This document shows, in pieces, positions 20,472-32,900 of a DNA stretch of 64,000 nt. Both the position numbers and the translations under genes were made by a program. How positions within the stretch are numbered: position 1 is the stretch's first letter; each line of letters opens with the position of its first letter. The DNA comes from Limonium bicolor (lineage: Eukaryota; Streptophyta; Magnoliopsida; Caryophyllales; Plumbaginaceae): contig CM041777.1 of assembly GCA_023374045.1 (NCBI GenBank), positions 466,145,827-466,209,826 on the forward strand, written 5' to 3'. The notes beneath the pieces are model-generated. The model made no database searches and was not told where the DNA came from. It saw only the letters and a program-made list of their open reading frames with translations.

Positions 20472-23400
20472 TGAAATACCCCAAACCTTGGTATGTTGTG
20501 TAAATGTTAAACTATGGTATTTAAAGCTAAAAAGTGCCTTAGAAACATAAATGAACCATTTAAACCATGGTAAAACACAATAAAACACTAAGACACGGTT
20601 TGAGCAAAAAATGCTCTAAGCTTGGAGTGAACTTGGTTAGGACCCAAAGAGCCTACCAAGACTTGATAATGTTTAATTATGACTTTATAAGGCTAATTAA
20701 GTCCTTAGGAAACTTTGGTAGACAATGAAACCAAACAAAACACAAGAAAATACCTTAAAGTCAATATGAGCAAAAATGTGCTCTAAGCTTGGGATAAATG
20801 TGTATAAGACCTAATGGTCATACTTATACCTTATTAAATATGTTAATGAACATATTAAATCAATTACCAAAGAAAACCAAGCTTGGAAACAAGTTAAAAC
20901 ACAAAATGTGCTTTAAGAAGTCTTAAAGCACGTTTTTGAAAAAATTGTCTTGTAAATGAGTTTTGAATGGCTAAATGTCCATCATTACTCTTTAATTAAC
21001 ATGTGTACTATATAGTATCACATTTGGGTGGCTATATCAATGGGAAATCAAAAATTTCACTTCTATGTGCCTTGTTATTGGTGAATAGTGATTTTTATAA
21101 CTAGTTTGTAACATATAATGTTATAAGTGATTAAGTTGGTCAACAAAGACCAAAACACCCTTCTAACTATATGGGGGCCGGTTTTATCATGTGGTGACTC
21201 ACCACTCACTTGTTACTTGTTAAAGAAATAAAGATGACTAAGATAAGTACATTGCTTTATAGTTACAAATATCTTCTAAAAGCAAAATCTATCTTCATTC
21301 TTCTTCTCTTCTCATTTCACACGGTCCCATCTCCTTCTTCTCTCTTCTTCTTGTTCTCTCTCGGTAATGCTACTACCACCATGGAAGTTCCAACTTTGAA
21401 CACATGTAAAATCTTGCTCACTTAACCAATCAAAACAACACCACCATTCTCTTCCCCTCATCAAGCTCTTCATTTCTATCTCCTCAAAATTTGAAGATCA
21501 CCATTTCGGTGCCATGGAGTTCCACCATTGATGGAGCTTGAGCTTGTCTTTCCACATATTATTGTTCTCCTTTGCTTCTAGGTAAGGAATCTCTAAGAAA
21601 AATCAAGTTTCCTCCATGTTTTGTGTGTGACCGAAAAATATTCATTAATGGAGTCCTTGTGTTGCCTTGTTCTAGCTCCATTTGAATCTTTCAAGGACTA
21701 GGTGGAGTCCTCTCTTCATAGATATTCAAACACCCTCCAAAGATTAAGGTAAAACAACTACTTAATGCTTTGAAATATGTAAACTAGGGTTTACAATGAG
21801 ATGAAGCTTAAAGCTTGAATACTCATTATGTTGTTTGTATAATGTTTAGAACTTGACAAGGAATCAAGTACCCTACCGGTTTTGTAAGGAAACAAGAAAG
21901 AAATTTGAGTGGAAAAGAGGTAAACATACTATCTCAATGTGGTTTAATGCCTTAGGAGAAATAAGCTTATATTGCTTGTTAAAATACCTAAGGAGCCAAT
22001 GGTGAATGAGCTAGTAAAATGCTCTCAAGGAGTTTATTAAAGGAATATGAATTGTTGGGTGTATTTGCAGGTCAAAGGCATTATTATGTGGGAAATTCAG
22101 TGTTTAAGGGTTATGCAATTTAAGGGCCTAAGAGCCATGTTATTTAAGGGCCTAAGTGCCAAGCAATTTAAGTTATGCACTATATTGTGATGTAGTGCAA
22201 AATGTGTGAAGTTTGTTATAAAATGTGTTTGATGGATTTTAGGTGTTCTTGAATGAATTAAGGTAAAAACCTAAGTGTTTGGATGTGGGTATATACTAGA
22301 GAAGCTATGGCCAAATTTGGGAATGTGTAAGAAGTTCTAAGTGTGGTAAGTGAGTTTGGTGAACCAGGAAGGGGTAAAGGTGAATGAATGTTTACTTGAG
22401 AAGAAAACATGTATTAAGGTGATTTAGAGCGATGCAAGGATTTAGGTATTATATTGGAAGCTCTAGGAATTCAATGTGGTTTTGAGAATGTATTAAGTCT
22501 TGGAGGAGTTTTGTATAGGTTTAGGTAAGGTTGGTGTTCAAGGAATAGTGATGTTTAGGTATGATGTGAAAAAGGAGATTTAGTTAGTAATAAAATAATG
22601 CTGAAGATGATGTTAAGATGAGAAGAAAGTGTTTTGGATATAGTTATAATAGGTGAAACCACATTTAGGAACCTAGTACAAAGTTGAAAGTGTTAAGGAA
22701 TTTTTACAAGGAAATAAGTAAAGGTTAAGGAGTTAGAAGATGAGTTTAGTGGATGTTGTATTGTGGATAAAGGTGCCAAATGTTGTTAGAAACATTAAGA
22801 GGCCTTAGGAGAAGTTTGGTGAAGATTTGGTAAGTTTGGGTAAGTTTAGAAGGCGACCGACCCAGGGGTCCGACCCAGTTTTGGGTCGGTCGAGCCTCTG
22901 TTAGATGTTAGGATGTGTTCGGTAATGGTCCGACCCAAAAGGGTGGGTCGGACATGGGTCGGTCGGTCAAGTTTCAAAAAGAAGGAAGAAAATGTTCGCA
23001 CATGGTCCGACCCAGTCGAGTGAGTCGGACGTGGGTCGGACGGGCATGATTATAAGGAAGTAAAAGGGTTCTGTAATGGACCGACCCAGCTGTGGGTCGG
23101 ACGGTGGGGTCGTCGGACCAAAAACATGGTTTAAGGTTATGAAATGTTATGTGATGATGGGGATTGTAGGTAATGATGTTATAAGGATGTTAAGGACATG
23201 TTAGGTGAGTTTTAATGACAATAAAGTGGGCTAAAGGTTGTATTAAAATGTGAGAGTAAAACAAGTTAAAATGTTAAGTTATGTAACTAAGTTAACGGGG
23301 AAAAATTAAGCATTGACATTAAATAATCAAGCAAACCCCGATGTTAATAAAAAACATGTGATGTTAACAGTTGTTCGAGAATTGCTCGAGGAACATAAGT

Positions 23401-25066
23401 GGACGTGGTAAAGTGGACCCCGGTGACAGGTATGGTTTTCTTGCAACCTGTGTCCTACCGGATTACACCGGCTTGTATGCCAATATGTTTTTTGAGTGTT
23501 TGCCACCTTGTAAGATTAAAACATGTAATGAGTTTATAGTAATTCATTTATGTGGCGAATTTGGCCTCCGATACCATTTAACTCAAATATGTGTTAAACC
23601 TTAGCTAACAAAACTAGGAACACATGAGTGATCGGTATTCGGAGTTGACGGCCCAAACCTTGGGAACGTGCTAACCACGGCTATGTGTGAGTTAGTTGGA
23701 TATTGTTGTTGTATGCAAGTGTGTGAACCTCCCTTGTGTGCTTAACTCGGTTATGATACCGTATGGTGGTGTGGATGTGGTAGGCTCCATAATGGATCCC
23801 TAACTACTTATTTATAGTGTATATGTACTAATGGGGGGTGAGGAGTCCGGTTGTTCCGGCCACGCGTGTGATGGACGGGAGTCGTTATCTTATCCGGTTC
23901 GGCTCTCTTGGTGTATGTATAGGTGGTATTCCAATTTGGTTTCTACCTTCCCTTAGCTTATCCAAAGCTAGTTACTGACTCACGTCGGGCCACAGGGGCA
24001 TACGTATGTTATTTCGGTGTGCTTGGGATTACTATATCCGACACACCTTGGGTATAAGTTAACCGTTTTATAACCGGACGGTAACGAGGATGGTAACGAG
24101 CTTAACATGGGATTGGCAAAAATCCCTAGGCTCACATGGTATACTAACTATGGTGGAAGGTTCCTTGTGTGAACCGATTTTATGGTGTATGTAATGTTAT
24201 GGTGCTATGCAAATCCCTTGCTATGCTATGTATATATATATATATGTATTGGATGTTTAAAATGATGTGATGTTATCATGTGTCTGTCGAAACAGGAAAG
24301 GTTGTTATGTTTGTTATGTGAGGAATGAGATATGTTGTAGGATATGGAATGTGTGGATCATGGAAATGAATCCCAGTTGTGACAAGAGGCGTTTAAGGAT
24401 AACCCGATTATGGGTACACGTCGTTCGTTAAGGAAGTAGCTCCGTTTAGAGGAGAGCCACTCTAGGGTTTAAGGAATCATTGGATGGTTGGTTAAGTGTG
24501 GATGTGTGGTTATAGGTTGAGCCCATTGAGGCGAAATGTTATGTGTTGTATGTTATGGTTTGTATGCATGATTTAAATATAATCAACTGCATGCTAAGAC
24601 GACAATTAGTTGTGCGTGGCCCGGTAGCATGTGGGCTGCGGGATTACCATACCAGCAAAGGTGCTGAGCCCCTTGGGGCCACCCTTTCTCTCCTTTTCTA
24701 TTTCAGGTACAAGGAGCTGGAAGCCGTTCGAGAGTAGGACGGGGCAGATGTTTATACATGGGTAGCCATTTAAAGGCGTGAGTATGATAAGCGTAGTAAG
24801 ACCGAAGTTGTTATCGGCAGTAGTTTGTAAATACTCGGTACAGGGGGAGTGTATGTATATATAAATGTTGAAGATGGAATGAGGATTGTATTGTGTAGTT
24901 GCTCGGGAATCTAGTCCATCAGACCGATACAATGTACATGTATTAGCCTTGTTAGCCACGTGGGTGGTTAACGGCGTGTAACACCATTGGAATAAGTAAT
25001 GTGATGAGTTGAGTTTCCGCTGCTTGCAGATTGTATTATGTGTTTGTTGTTGGATGGGGTGTTACA
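20472..25066 (+). repeat. 5' LTR (4595 bp) of the LARD-like element
   Basis: It begins TGAAATACCCC and ends GGGGTGTTACA. It aligns along its whole length with 29965-34567, with many one-base indels and few larger changes. A TATA-like GCTTTATAG at about 21254 is followed by a pyrimidine-rich stretch (TCTTCATTCTTCTTCTC). If this is the promoter, U3 is only about 0.8 kb and the transcribed R-U5 part is near 3.8 kb. A hairpin array lies at 22854-23119. ORFs inside are short and not conserved with the other copies. Confidence 0.93.
22854..23119. repeat. Four-unit hairpin array in the 5' LTR
   Basis: Four units about 65-70 bp apart each contain CCGACCCA-type and GGGTCGG-type arms able to pair (for example GTCCGACCCAGTTTTGGGTC). 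The 3' LTR has the same four at 32351-32615. The solo LTR has four at the equivalent place (35357-35610) with different arms, CCGAACTT and AAGTTCGG. Confidence 0.8.
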
Positions 25067-25071
25067 AAAAG

Positions 25072-25083
25072 TGGTATCAGAGC
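25072..25083 (+). other. Primer-binding site of the LARD-like element
   Basis: TGGTATCAGAGC begins five bases after the LTR end. It is an exact match to the common plant initiator-Met tRNA primer site. Confidence 0.93.
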
Positions 25084-28000
25084 GAAGTATCGCTCTGATG
25101 ACTGAATTACCGAGCTTAGGAAGTACCGAGTTAGGATTTAAGTACTTTGGGTTAAGGGTTGAGTGATAGCGTGAGAGATACGCTAGTTAGGAACTACCAG
25201 TGAATACTGGAAACCTACAGTATCCATCCCACCCTCCACAATCCCTGTTGTATAACTTGGAAAACAACGCCAGAGAGATGAAAGTTCTCTCTTACTCGGG
25301 AATACCCGATCTGGCTGTTATTAAATACCTTTAGGGTACGGAGAACCTGTCATACGGTAGATCCCGAAACTGGGAATCCCGGAGACGGTCTCCATCTAAA
25401 CAATGTTAACCGCATTTCATAGCAAGAATGAAGGATCTTGTGTATAGAAGAATAGAATTTCTGGCAACCTGGGTCGACATGCCGAGCAGTCGAGGATAAC
25501 CAGCTTGCAACGCACCAACCGTGCAACAGGCAAGAAGTGGATTAAGAAACCCGAGACGAGTGTCTACGGGACCACAATTGATGAATAATACACCAACGGT
25601 ATATCAACAAACAGGGGAACTACAACGTAGTGCCCAAATACGTGGAACGGGCTACAAAGAGAATACAATACTAAGAAAAAGGGGTCTCCCAGAATGGGAA
25701 ACACCCTAGTTAATGATTATCACGTGGAAAACAGTGAGAAGTCACCTAGAGAGAGTATTTATCAAGGCAGTAAGATCAGTGAGGGCCAACAAGGCCACTG
25801 ATGACAATATGTGTCAAAACAATACCACAACCGGTATGTGTCAAACCGATAGCCAGTTAGCATGGCGCACTTGCCATAGCAAGTGCTGCTATAACAGGGC
25901 TGTTCGGGAAATTCATAACCACTACAGGTACTTGGAAAAGTACCATGGAAGTTAAATGTGATCGTCATAACAGTGGAAGGGCCTGTTAGCCTAACCTCTG
26001 TAATTGGAAGTACACCAGTCAGCAAGAAGCTAGACTTGGCTAAGGTAAGAAGATGTTGTGAAACCATGGAAATTTTTCTTTCAAACCTAATCTTTCACAA
26101 ACCCTTTTCTTTTCAAACCAGATTTTCTTTCAAACCAACACTTCTTTCCAACCTTCTTTAAACCAAACCAGTGAACACAAGAGCAACTGACAAGGATGCA
26201 ACAGTGGATAAACCTTCCCTCGATTAAGTTCGGGAAGTAAGGAATGAATATTGTCACGGGACAATATAAGGGAGTTGACAACAGAATACTTCACCTAGGC
26301 GTGTGACGGACACTACAAGTGTACCAACTGTGTTGTGGGACGACCGCACTCCGATAGGAGCATGTGGGCCTGACAGACCTACTTATAGGTTAGTTGGGTA
26401 AGTAGTAATGTATCAGTATGATACCCCATATATGTATACGAGTAGAGTCCAGAACACGGGAAGTAGTCGACTCCGTCTACGGTCAGCAGTTAAATTAAAC
26501 AGGAGCTAGAAAATACAAGGAATGGTTGAAGAAATTAAGGAACTCAGTTAAGTTAACGAGATAAAAGGAATTAGTGAATTCCTTTCAAGGGAATGTTAAG
26601 AGTTAGGAAGTGCGAAGTGCACAAACGATTAAGTAAGACATAGTATGTCTTAAGGATCCTCAGGGATAACATGATAGCTGAAAAGCGGGCAAGGCAGATG
26701 CCTAATGTGGACACATTAATGTGCACGAACGGGATGAAACTCCCAGATCAGTACCTACACTATCTGGAAATGTTGATCTTTACAAGAAGAAGATAATAAC
26801 AGAATGTACCAAAAAGTGTGAAACAAATGTAAGGCATAACGTAACGACACCCAGGAGAAATCCTGAAGGGTGTGCGCATCAACAATTGTTGAACGAAAAT
26901 ACATGACAGAAACACAAGGGTTGAAATTAACACCCAGTTTAGACATAAGTTGTCAGGAGACGGACTGACAATCCTAAGGGGCATCCCATGAAAGGAAACG
27001 GATGCAACAACCTTGTCATGGATGCCAATACAACCTCTAAACCAGGTAATATGTACAGAGAAGAGTACATGTGTGTGGACAGCCTACAATGAGCCCAGCT
27101 CAAGGCAAATAAGGCTTATAAGCCATAAGTAAGATATGTTATATGAATTCGGTTGATTGTAGAAGTTTATGTGGTATAAGGAATAGAGTGGTAAGCGAAC
27201 CACTGCATTAAGAGTGGGGAAACCTCTCGATATTGTGAGACCGCAGGAGCGGTAGTTATGTGAATCAAGTTCAAGAAATATGTGGAGGACGGACCACGTT
27301 GTTATTACCCCAGGTGATTTGAATAAGAATAATACGAAAGGAAATGTTTGTACCAGTTGTGTAGACAGGAAGTGTAATAGTCTGATAGCAATCACCATAG
27401 GTGTGTGTGAAGCTAAATGTGTAGCGAACAACGCTCAAGGGAAGATAATGAATATATTCAAAAATCAGCCAAATAAGTGGCCAGATAAACCTAGCTTAAT
27501 AGCAGAAGCTAATATAATAGCGGATACAGTATAAGTTGATGCTATATAATGAGTAAGTAAGGATACGGTGCGCAATAAGCGACCGTTGTGTGAGTATTGT
27601 AAATGATAAAATGGAGATGAGCAGAGTTAGAGTTAACCCAGTGGAGGTACAACATTAAGCGATAGCAAACGAACCGAGCAGTAAGCCGGTGGCAAGTGTT
27701 AAATGATAAGGATTTCAGTGAAAATTCCTATCGCAATCGCATAAGAGAGTTGCTGTCAAGGGTTTACGCCTCTGCACTCTGTATGACTGAGTGTTTTGGT
27801 ATTGCTCTTGCACAGTAATGATCGAGTGGGATAGCTAGGAATCAGAAGCATGGTAATTGTGGAGGAATAATGTTATAATGGCCGATGCATAGGTAATGCA
27901 AGGCCGCAGGAATGAAAGAATACATGTACAAAACCAAGGGGGGAGACATGATTAACAGTAAATAACTACAAGTAACACTAAATACCAAAAGGTCGGTGTG

Positions 28001-28531
28001 AGAGAGCACTACAACTTAGGTAGTAGCTCAATCTCAACCGACAGTAAGTCGGTAAAAGCAAGTCAATCATTGTGAATTACATAGTAGTTTACGCTGTAAG
28101 CTATTGGAGAAGTGGATGGGAAATTGTGAAACTCACCGAATTCGCTCAGGGTAAGAGATACCATGCGTCGGTTGAGAAACCATTGTTCCCAAGATAAGGG
28201 TAATACATTGGAGATGTACAATACTTAACAGTAACGAATGGGGCAAACTAGCTCTATAATTATCAGGGTTGCGCAACAGAGGCCAGTGAGCCCATGCGTC
28301 AGGTACGGGATACATTGTGAATATGAATGGATGGCTAGATATCAATGCCTAAAAGCCTCACAGGCCAGGACCGAAACCGGTTATGAGTTACAACTCCAAT
28401 GCGAATCTTGGTTTAGGGACTAAACCGCCAATATGGTTAAGATCCTCTAATCAGAATCCATTGTGTAAGGACCGCGTGGAAGTTAAAACACTTCACGACG
28501 GCAGAACATTTTAAGCCAAGGTTTAGTGATT
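25084..28531. other. Non-coding interior of the LARD-like element
   Basis: No domain of gag, protease, integrase or reverse transcriptase can be recognised in any frame. ORFs here are at most about 115 codons. A run of TTTCAAACC repeats lies at about 26080-26150. The sequence is of mixed composition and not simple repeat. It may be decayed pol sequence or unrelated filler. Confidence 0.6.
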
Positions 28532-28567
28532 GATTACGTGGGCGTAATCCCTTTTAAGGGGGGTAGA
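28532..28567 (+). other. Second (internal) hairpin plus polypurine tract
   Basis: A hairpin GATTACG-TGGG-CGTAATC (28532-28549) is followed after one base by the 17-bp tract CTTTTAAGGGGGGTAGA (28551-28567). The tract is identical to the one that precedes the 3' LTR (29947-29963). It lies about 1.4 kb upstream of the terminal copy. Confidence 0.85.
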
Positions 28568-29928
28568 GCGCAAAACCACTTAGTGTGTTTTACCGTACAA
28601 GTGTACGCGAAGGGGTTGTGCATAGCACAAAATGATTGTTATGATGGTTGGCGCGTGTGTTATATAAACATACGCATTTATTTGTGGGTTAAATTGTGGT
28701 AATTGCGCACAGAAGATGCGAATACCATTGTGGGAAGTGTGTTATTTTGTTAACAGTGTGTGTGTGAGAGTACAAGTGGAAGGGAGTAAAGAAACTCCCG
28801 GGGAACTAAACCCCGATGGTGCATAAATGTAAACCATGTATTGTATTTTGATAAAAAATATATGTATATATATACAGTGTTGTGATTTATGAAGGGTTAT
28901 GAGACCGACATAGAACCTAGTGAGAATTAAATTCCCTAGGTAACTTGAATTAAGTTGGATTTGGATGATGATTGATAGACGGAGTTCTATCCTTGGAGAT
29001 GTTATGATTATGACTAGAAGGATTCAAAGATAGAAAATGGATATGCTTGAATTATTGTTGGTTGAAAAGAAGTGGGAGGTGAAACTTGATTATCATGAGA
29101 TCAAGGGAAGCCGAACACAAATTGGGGTGGAAAGATAGTTCAACACTGATGCTGATCACATCAGGGTTGGATGACTCTTGAAGCTCCCTGTAAGTGGTCA
29201 CAAATAACCATGTTAAGAAAAGATACAAGGAGCATAAATCGGACTTGGAGTTGTGTGGTGTTTTCAAAAGGATTTTCAATTGGTGTTTTCAAACAATCGA
29301 TTAATATTTGAATAAAAGATCTTCTTATACTTAACCTAGTAAAGAATATTTTTGTAGTACTTGCTCACGAGCTGAGGACGTATGAGCCTTTGTCTTCGGA
29401 CCGGTGACATGAGAAGTACATATGTTAAAAATTAAGTGAATGTTTTGATCTCCCAAAGGAACGGGGACCAGAAAGTGTCCATCGCGACCGGGTTCTGCGG
29501 GATCACAATGTATATGTACTCAACGTGGGATTCGAACCCATGGAGAGATGGAAAAGGTATTTCTGTTTGATATACATGCTATGACATGTTGTTTGGTATG
29601 GGTGATAAGGGTATTTGACTTTGATCTCCTAAAGTGTGTGCTATCAAGACCTATGAGTCTAAATGTGTTGTGTTACATAGACTATGAGTCTAAATGTGGT
29701 TATGTCACCAGACCTAAGAGTCTGAGGGATATTGTATGGGTGCAAGTGTGGTGAAGGTACCGGACCATTGAGTCCGAGGTTACCATGTGAATATGATATT
29801 TTATGTATAATGTGGATTGTTGCCCGGACCATTAAGTCCGAGGTTGGATGTGAAAGGGTGGTTGGTAATGGAAGTTTTATGGCTATAAGTAATTCCCGTA
29901 TTCTAATCCAATGATGCGAGGAAATGTG
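28568..29928. other. Interior segment between the two polypurine tracts
   Basis: About 1.36 kb with no coding signal. From about 29380 there are repeated CCGGACCATTGAGTCCGAGG-like phrases with G(A/C)CTATGAGTCTAA variants (29650-29850). This is a degenerate short repeat with paired arms GGAC and GTCC. Confidence 0.55.
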
Positions 29929-29963
29929 AACTTCGAGGACGAAGTTCTTTTAAGGGGGGTAGA
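29929..29963 (+). other. Terminal hairpin plus polypurine tract
   Basis: A hairpin AACTTCG-AGGA-CGAAGTT (29929-29946) is directly followed by CTTTTAAGGGGGGTAGA, one base before the 3' LTR. This is the expected plus-strand primer site. The stem differs from the internal copy but has the same 7-bp stem and 4-base loop geometry. Confidence 0.9.
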
Positions 29964-29964
29964 T

Positions 29965-32900
29965 TGAAATACCCCAAACCTTGGTATGTTGTGTAAATGT
30001 TAAACTATGGTATTTAAAGGCTAAAAAGTGCCTTAGAAACATAATGAACCATTTAAACCATGGTAAAACACAATAAAACACTAAGACACGGTTTGAGCAA
30101 AAACATGCTCTAAGCTTGGAGTGAACTTGGTTAGGACCCAAAGAGCCTACCAAGACTTGATAATGTTAATTATGACTTTATAAGGCTAATTAAGTCCTTA
30201 GGAAACTTTGGTAGACAATGAAACCAAACAAACACAAAAAAATACCTTAAGTCAATATGAGCAAAAAGTGCTCTAAGCTTGGGATAAATGTGTATAAGGC
30301 CTAATGGTCATACCTATGCCTTATTTATATGTTAATGAACATATTAAATCAATTACCAAAGAAAACCAAGCTTGAAAACAAGTTAAAACACAAAATGTGC
30401 TTAAGAAGTCTTAAAGCACGTTTTTGAAAAATTGTCTTGTAAATGAGTTTTGAATGGCTAAATGTCCATCATTACTCTTTAATTAACATGTGTACTATAT
30501 AGTATCACATTTGGGTGGCTATATCAATGGGAAATCAAAAATTTCACTTCTATGTGCCTTGTATGGTGAATAGTGATTTTTATAACTAGTTTGTAACATA
30601 TAATGTTATAAGTGATTAAGTTGGTCAACAAAGACCAAAACACCCTTCTAACTATATGGGGGCCGGTTTTATCATGTGGTGAGTCACCACTCACTTGTTA
30701 AATTGTTAAAGAAATAAAGATGACTAAGATAAGTACTATTTGCTTTATAAGTTACAAATATCTTCTAAAAAGCAAATCTATCTTCATTCTTCTTTCTCTT
30801 CTCATTTCACACGGTTCCCTTCTCCTTTTCCTCTCTTCTTCTTGTTCTCTCTCGGTAATGCTACTACCACCATGGAAGTTCCAACTTTGAACACATGTAA
30901 AATTTGCTCACTTAACCAAATCAAAAACAAACACCACCATTCTCTTCCCTCATCAAGCTCTTCATTTCTATCTTCTCAAAATTTGAAGATCACCATTTCG
31001 GTGCCATGGAGTTCCACCATTGATGGAGCTTGAGCTTGTCTTTCCACATATTATTGTTCTCCTTTGCTCCTAGGTAAGGAATCTCAAAGAAAAATCAAGT
31101 TTCCTCCATGTTTTGTGTGTGTCCGAAAATATTCATTAATGGAGTCCTTGTTGCCTTGTTCTAGCTTCATTGAATCTTTCAAGGGCTAGGTGGAGTCCTC
31201 TCTTGATAGATATTCAAACACCCTCCAAAGCATTAAGGTAAAACAATTATGTTAATACTTTGAATATGTATAAACTAGGGTTTACAATGAGATGAAGCTT
31301 AAAGCTTGAATACTCATTATGTTGTTGTATAATGTTTAGTTGTTGACAAGGAACCAAATGCCCTACCGGTTTACAAGGAAACAAGAAAGAAATTTGAGAG
31401 GAAAAGAGGTAAACTATCTCAATGTGGTTTAATGCCTTAGGAGAAATAAGCTTATAATGCTTGTTAAAACTACCTAAGGAGCCAATGGTGAATGAGCTAG
31501 TAAAATGCTCTCAAGGAGTTTATTAAAGGAATATGTATTGTGGGTGTATTTGCAGGTCAAAGGCATTATTATGTGGGAAATTCAGTGTTTAAGGTTTATG
31601 CAATTTAAGGGCCTAAGAGCCATGTTATTTAAGGGCCTAAGTGCCAAGCAATTTAAGTTATGCACTATATTGTGATGTAGTGCTTAATGTGTGAAGTTTG
31701 TGTATAAAATGTGTTTGATGGATTTTAGGTGTTCTTGAAGATGAATTAAGGTAAAAACCTAAGTGTTTGGATGTGGGTATATACTAGAGAGCTATGGCCA
31801 AATTTGGGAAATGTGTAAGAAGTTCTAAGTGTTGTAAGTGAGTTTTGGTGAACTAGGAAGGGTTAAAGGTGAATGAATGTTTACTTGAGAAGAAAACATG
31901 TATTAAGGTGATTTAGAGTGATGCAAGGATTTAGGTGTTATCTTGGAAGTTCTAGGAATTCAATGTGTGTTTTGAGGATGTATTAAGTATTGGAGGAGTT
32001 TGTTTAAGGTTAGGTAAAGGTTGGTGTTCAAGGAATAAGTGATGTTTAGGTATGATGTAAAAAGGAGAGATTTAGTTAGTAAGAAAATAATGCTTAAGAG
32101 ATGATGTTAAGATGAGAAGAAAGTGTTTTGGGATAGTAGTTATAATAGGTGAGAAACACCATTTAGGAACCCTAGTAAAAATGTTGAAAGTGTTAAGGAA
32201 TTTTCAAGGAAATAAGTAAAGGTTAAGGAGTTAGAAAATAGTTTAGTGGATGTTTTGTATGTGGATATAAGGTTACCAAATGTTGTTAGAAACATTAAGA
32301 GGCCTTAGGAGAAGTGGTGAAGAATGGCAAAGTTTGGGTAAGTTAGAAGGCGACCGACCAGGGGTCCGACCCAGTTTTGGGTCGGTCGAGCCTCTGTTAG
32401 ATGTTTAGGAATGTGTTCGTAAATGGTCCGACCCAAACGCGGTGGGTCGGGACGTGGGTCGGTCGGTCAAGTTTCAAAGGAAGAAAATGTTCGCACATGG
32501 TCCGACCCAGTCGAGTGAGTCGGACGTGGGTCGGACGGGCATGATTATAAGGAAGTAAAAGGGTTCTGTAATGGACCGACCCAGCTGTGGGTCGGACGGT
32601 GGGTCGGTCGGACCAAAAACATGGTTTCAGGTTATGAAATGTTATGTGATGATGGGGATTGGTAGGAAATGATGTTATAAGGATGTTAAGGACATGTTAG
32701 GTGAGTTTTAATGACAATAAAGTGGGCTAAAGGTAGTATAAAATGTGAGAGTAAAACAAGTTAAAAATGTTAAGTTATGTAACTAAGTTAACGGGGAAAA
32801 ATTAAGCATTGACATTAAATAATCAAGCAAACCCGATGTTAATGAAAACACATGTGATGTTAACAGTTGTTCGAGAATTTGCTCGAGGAACATAAGTGGA

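Noticed and set aside
25084..29928. Decayed gag-pol in the LARD-like interior
   Set aside because: I could not find protease, reverse transcriptase, RNase H or integrase motifs in any frame. A profile search could still find remnants.
30740..31033. 97-codon ORF downstream of the LTR TATA box
   Set aside because: It is truncated in the 5' LTR and not recognisable in the solo LTR, so there is no sign of selection.
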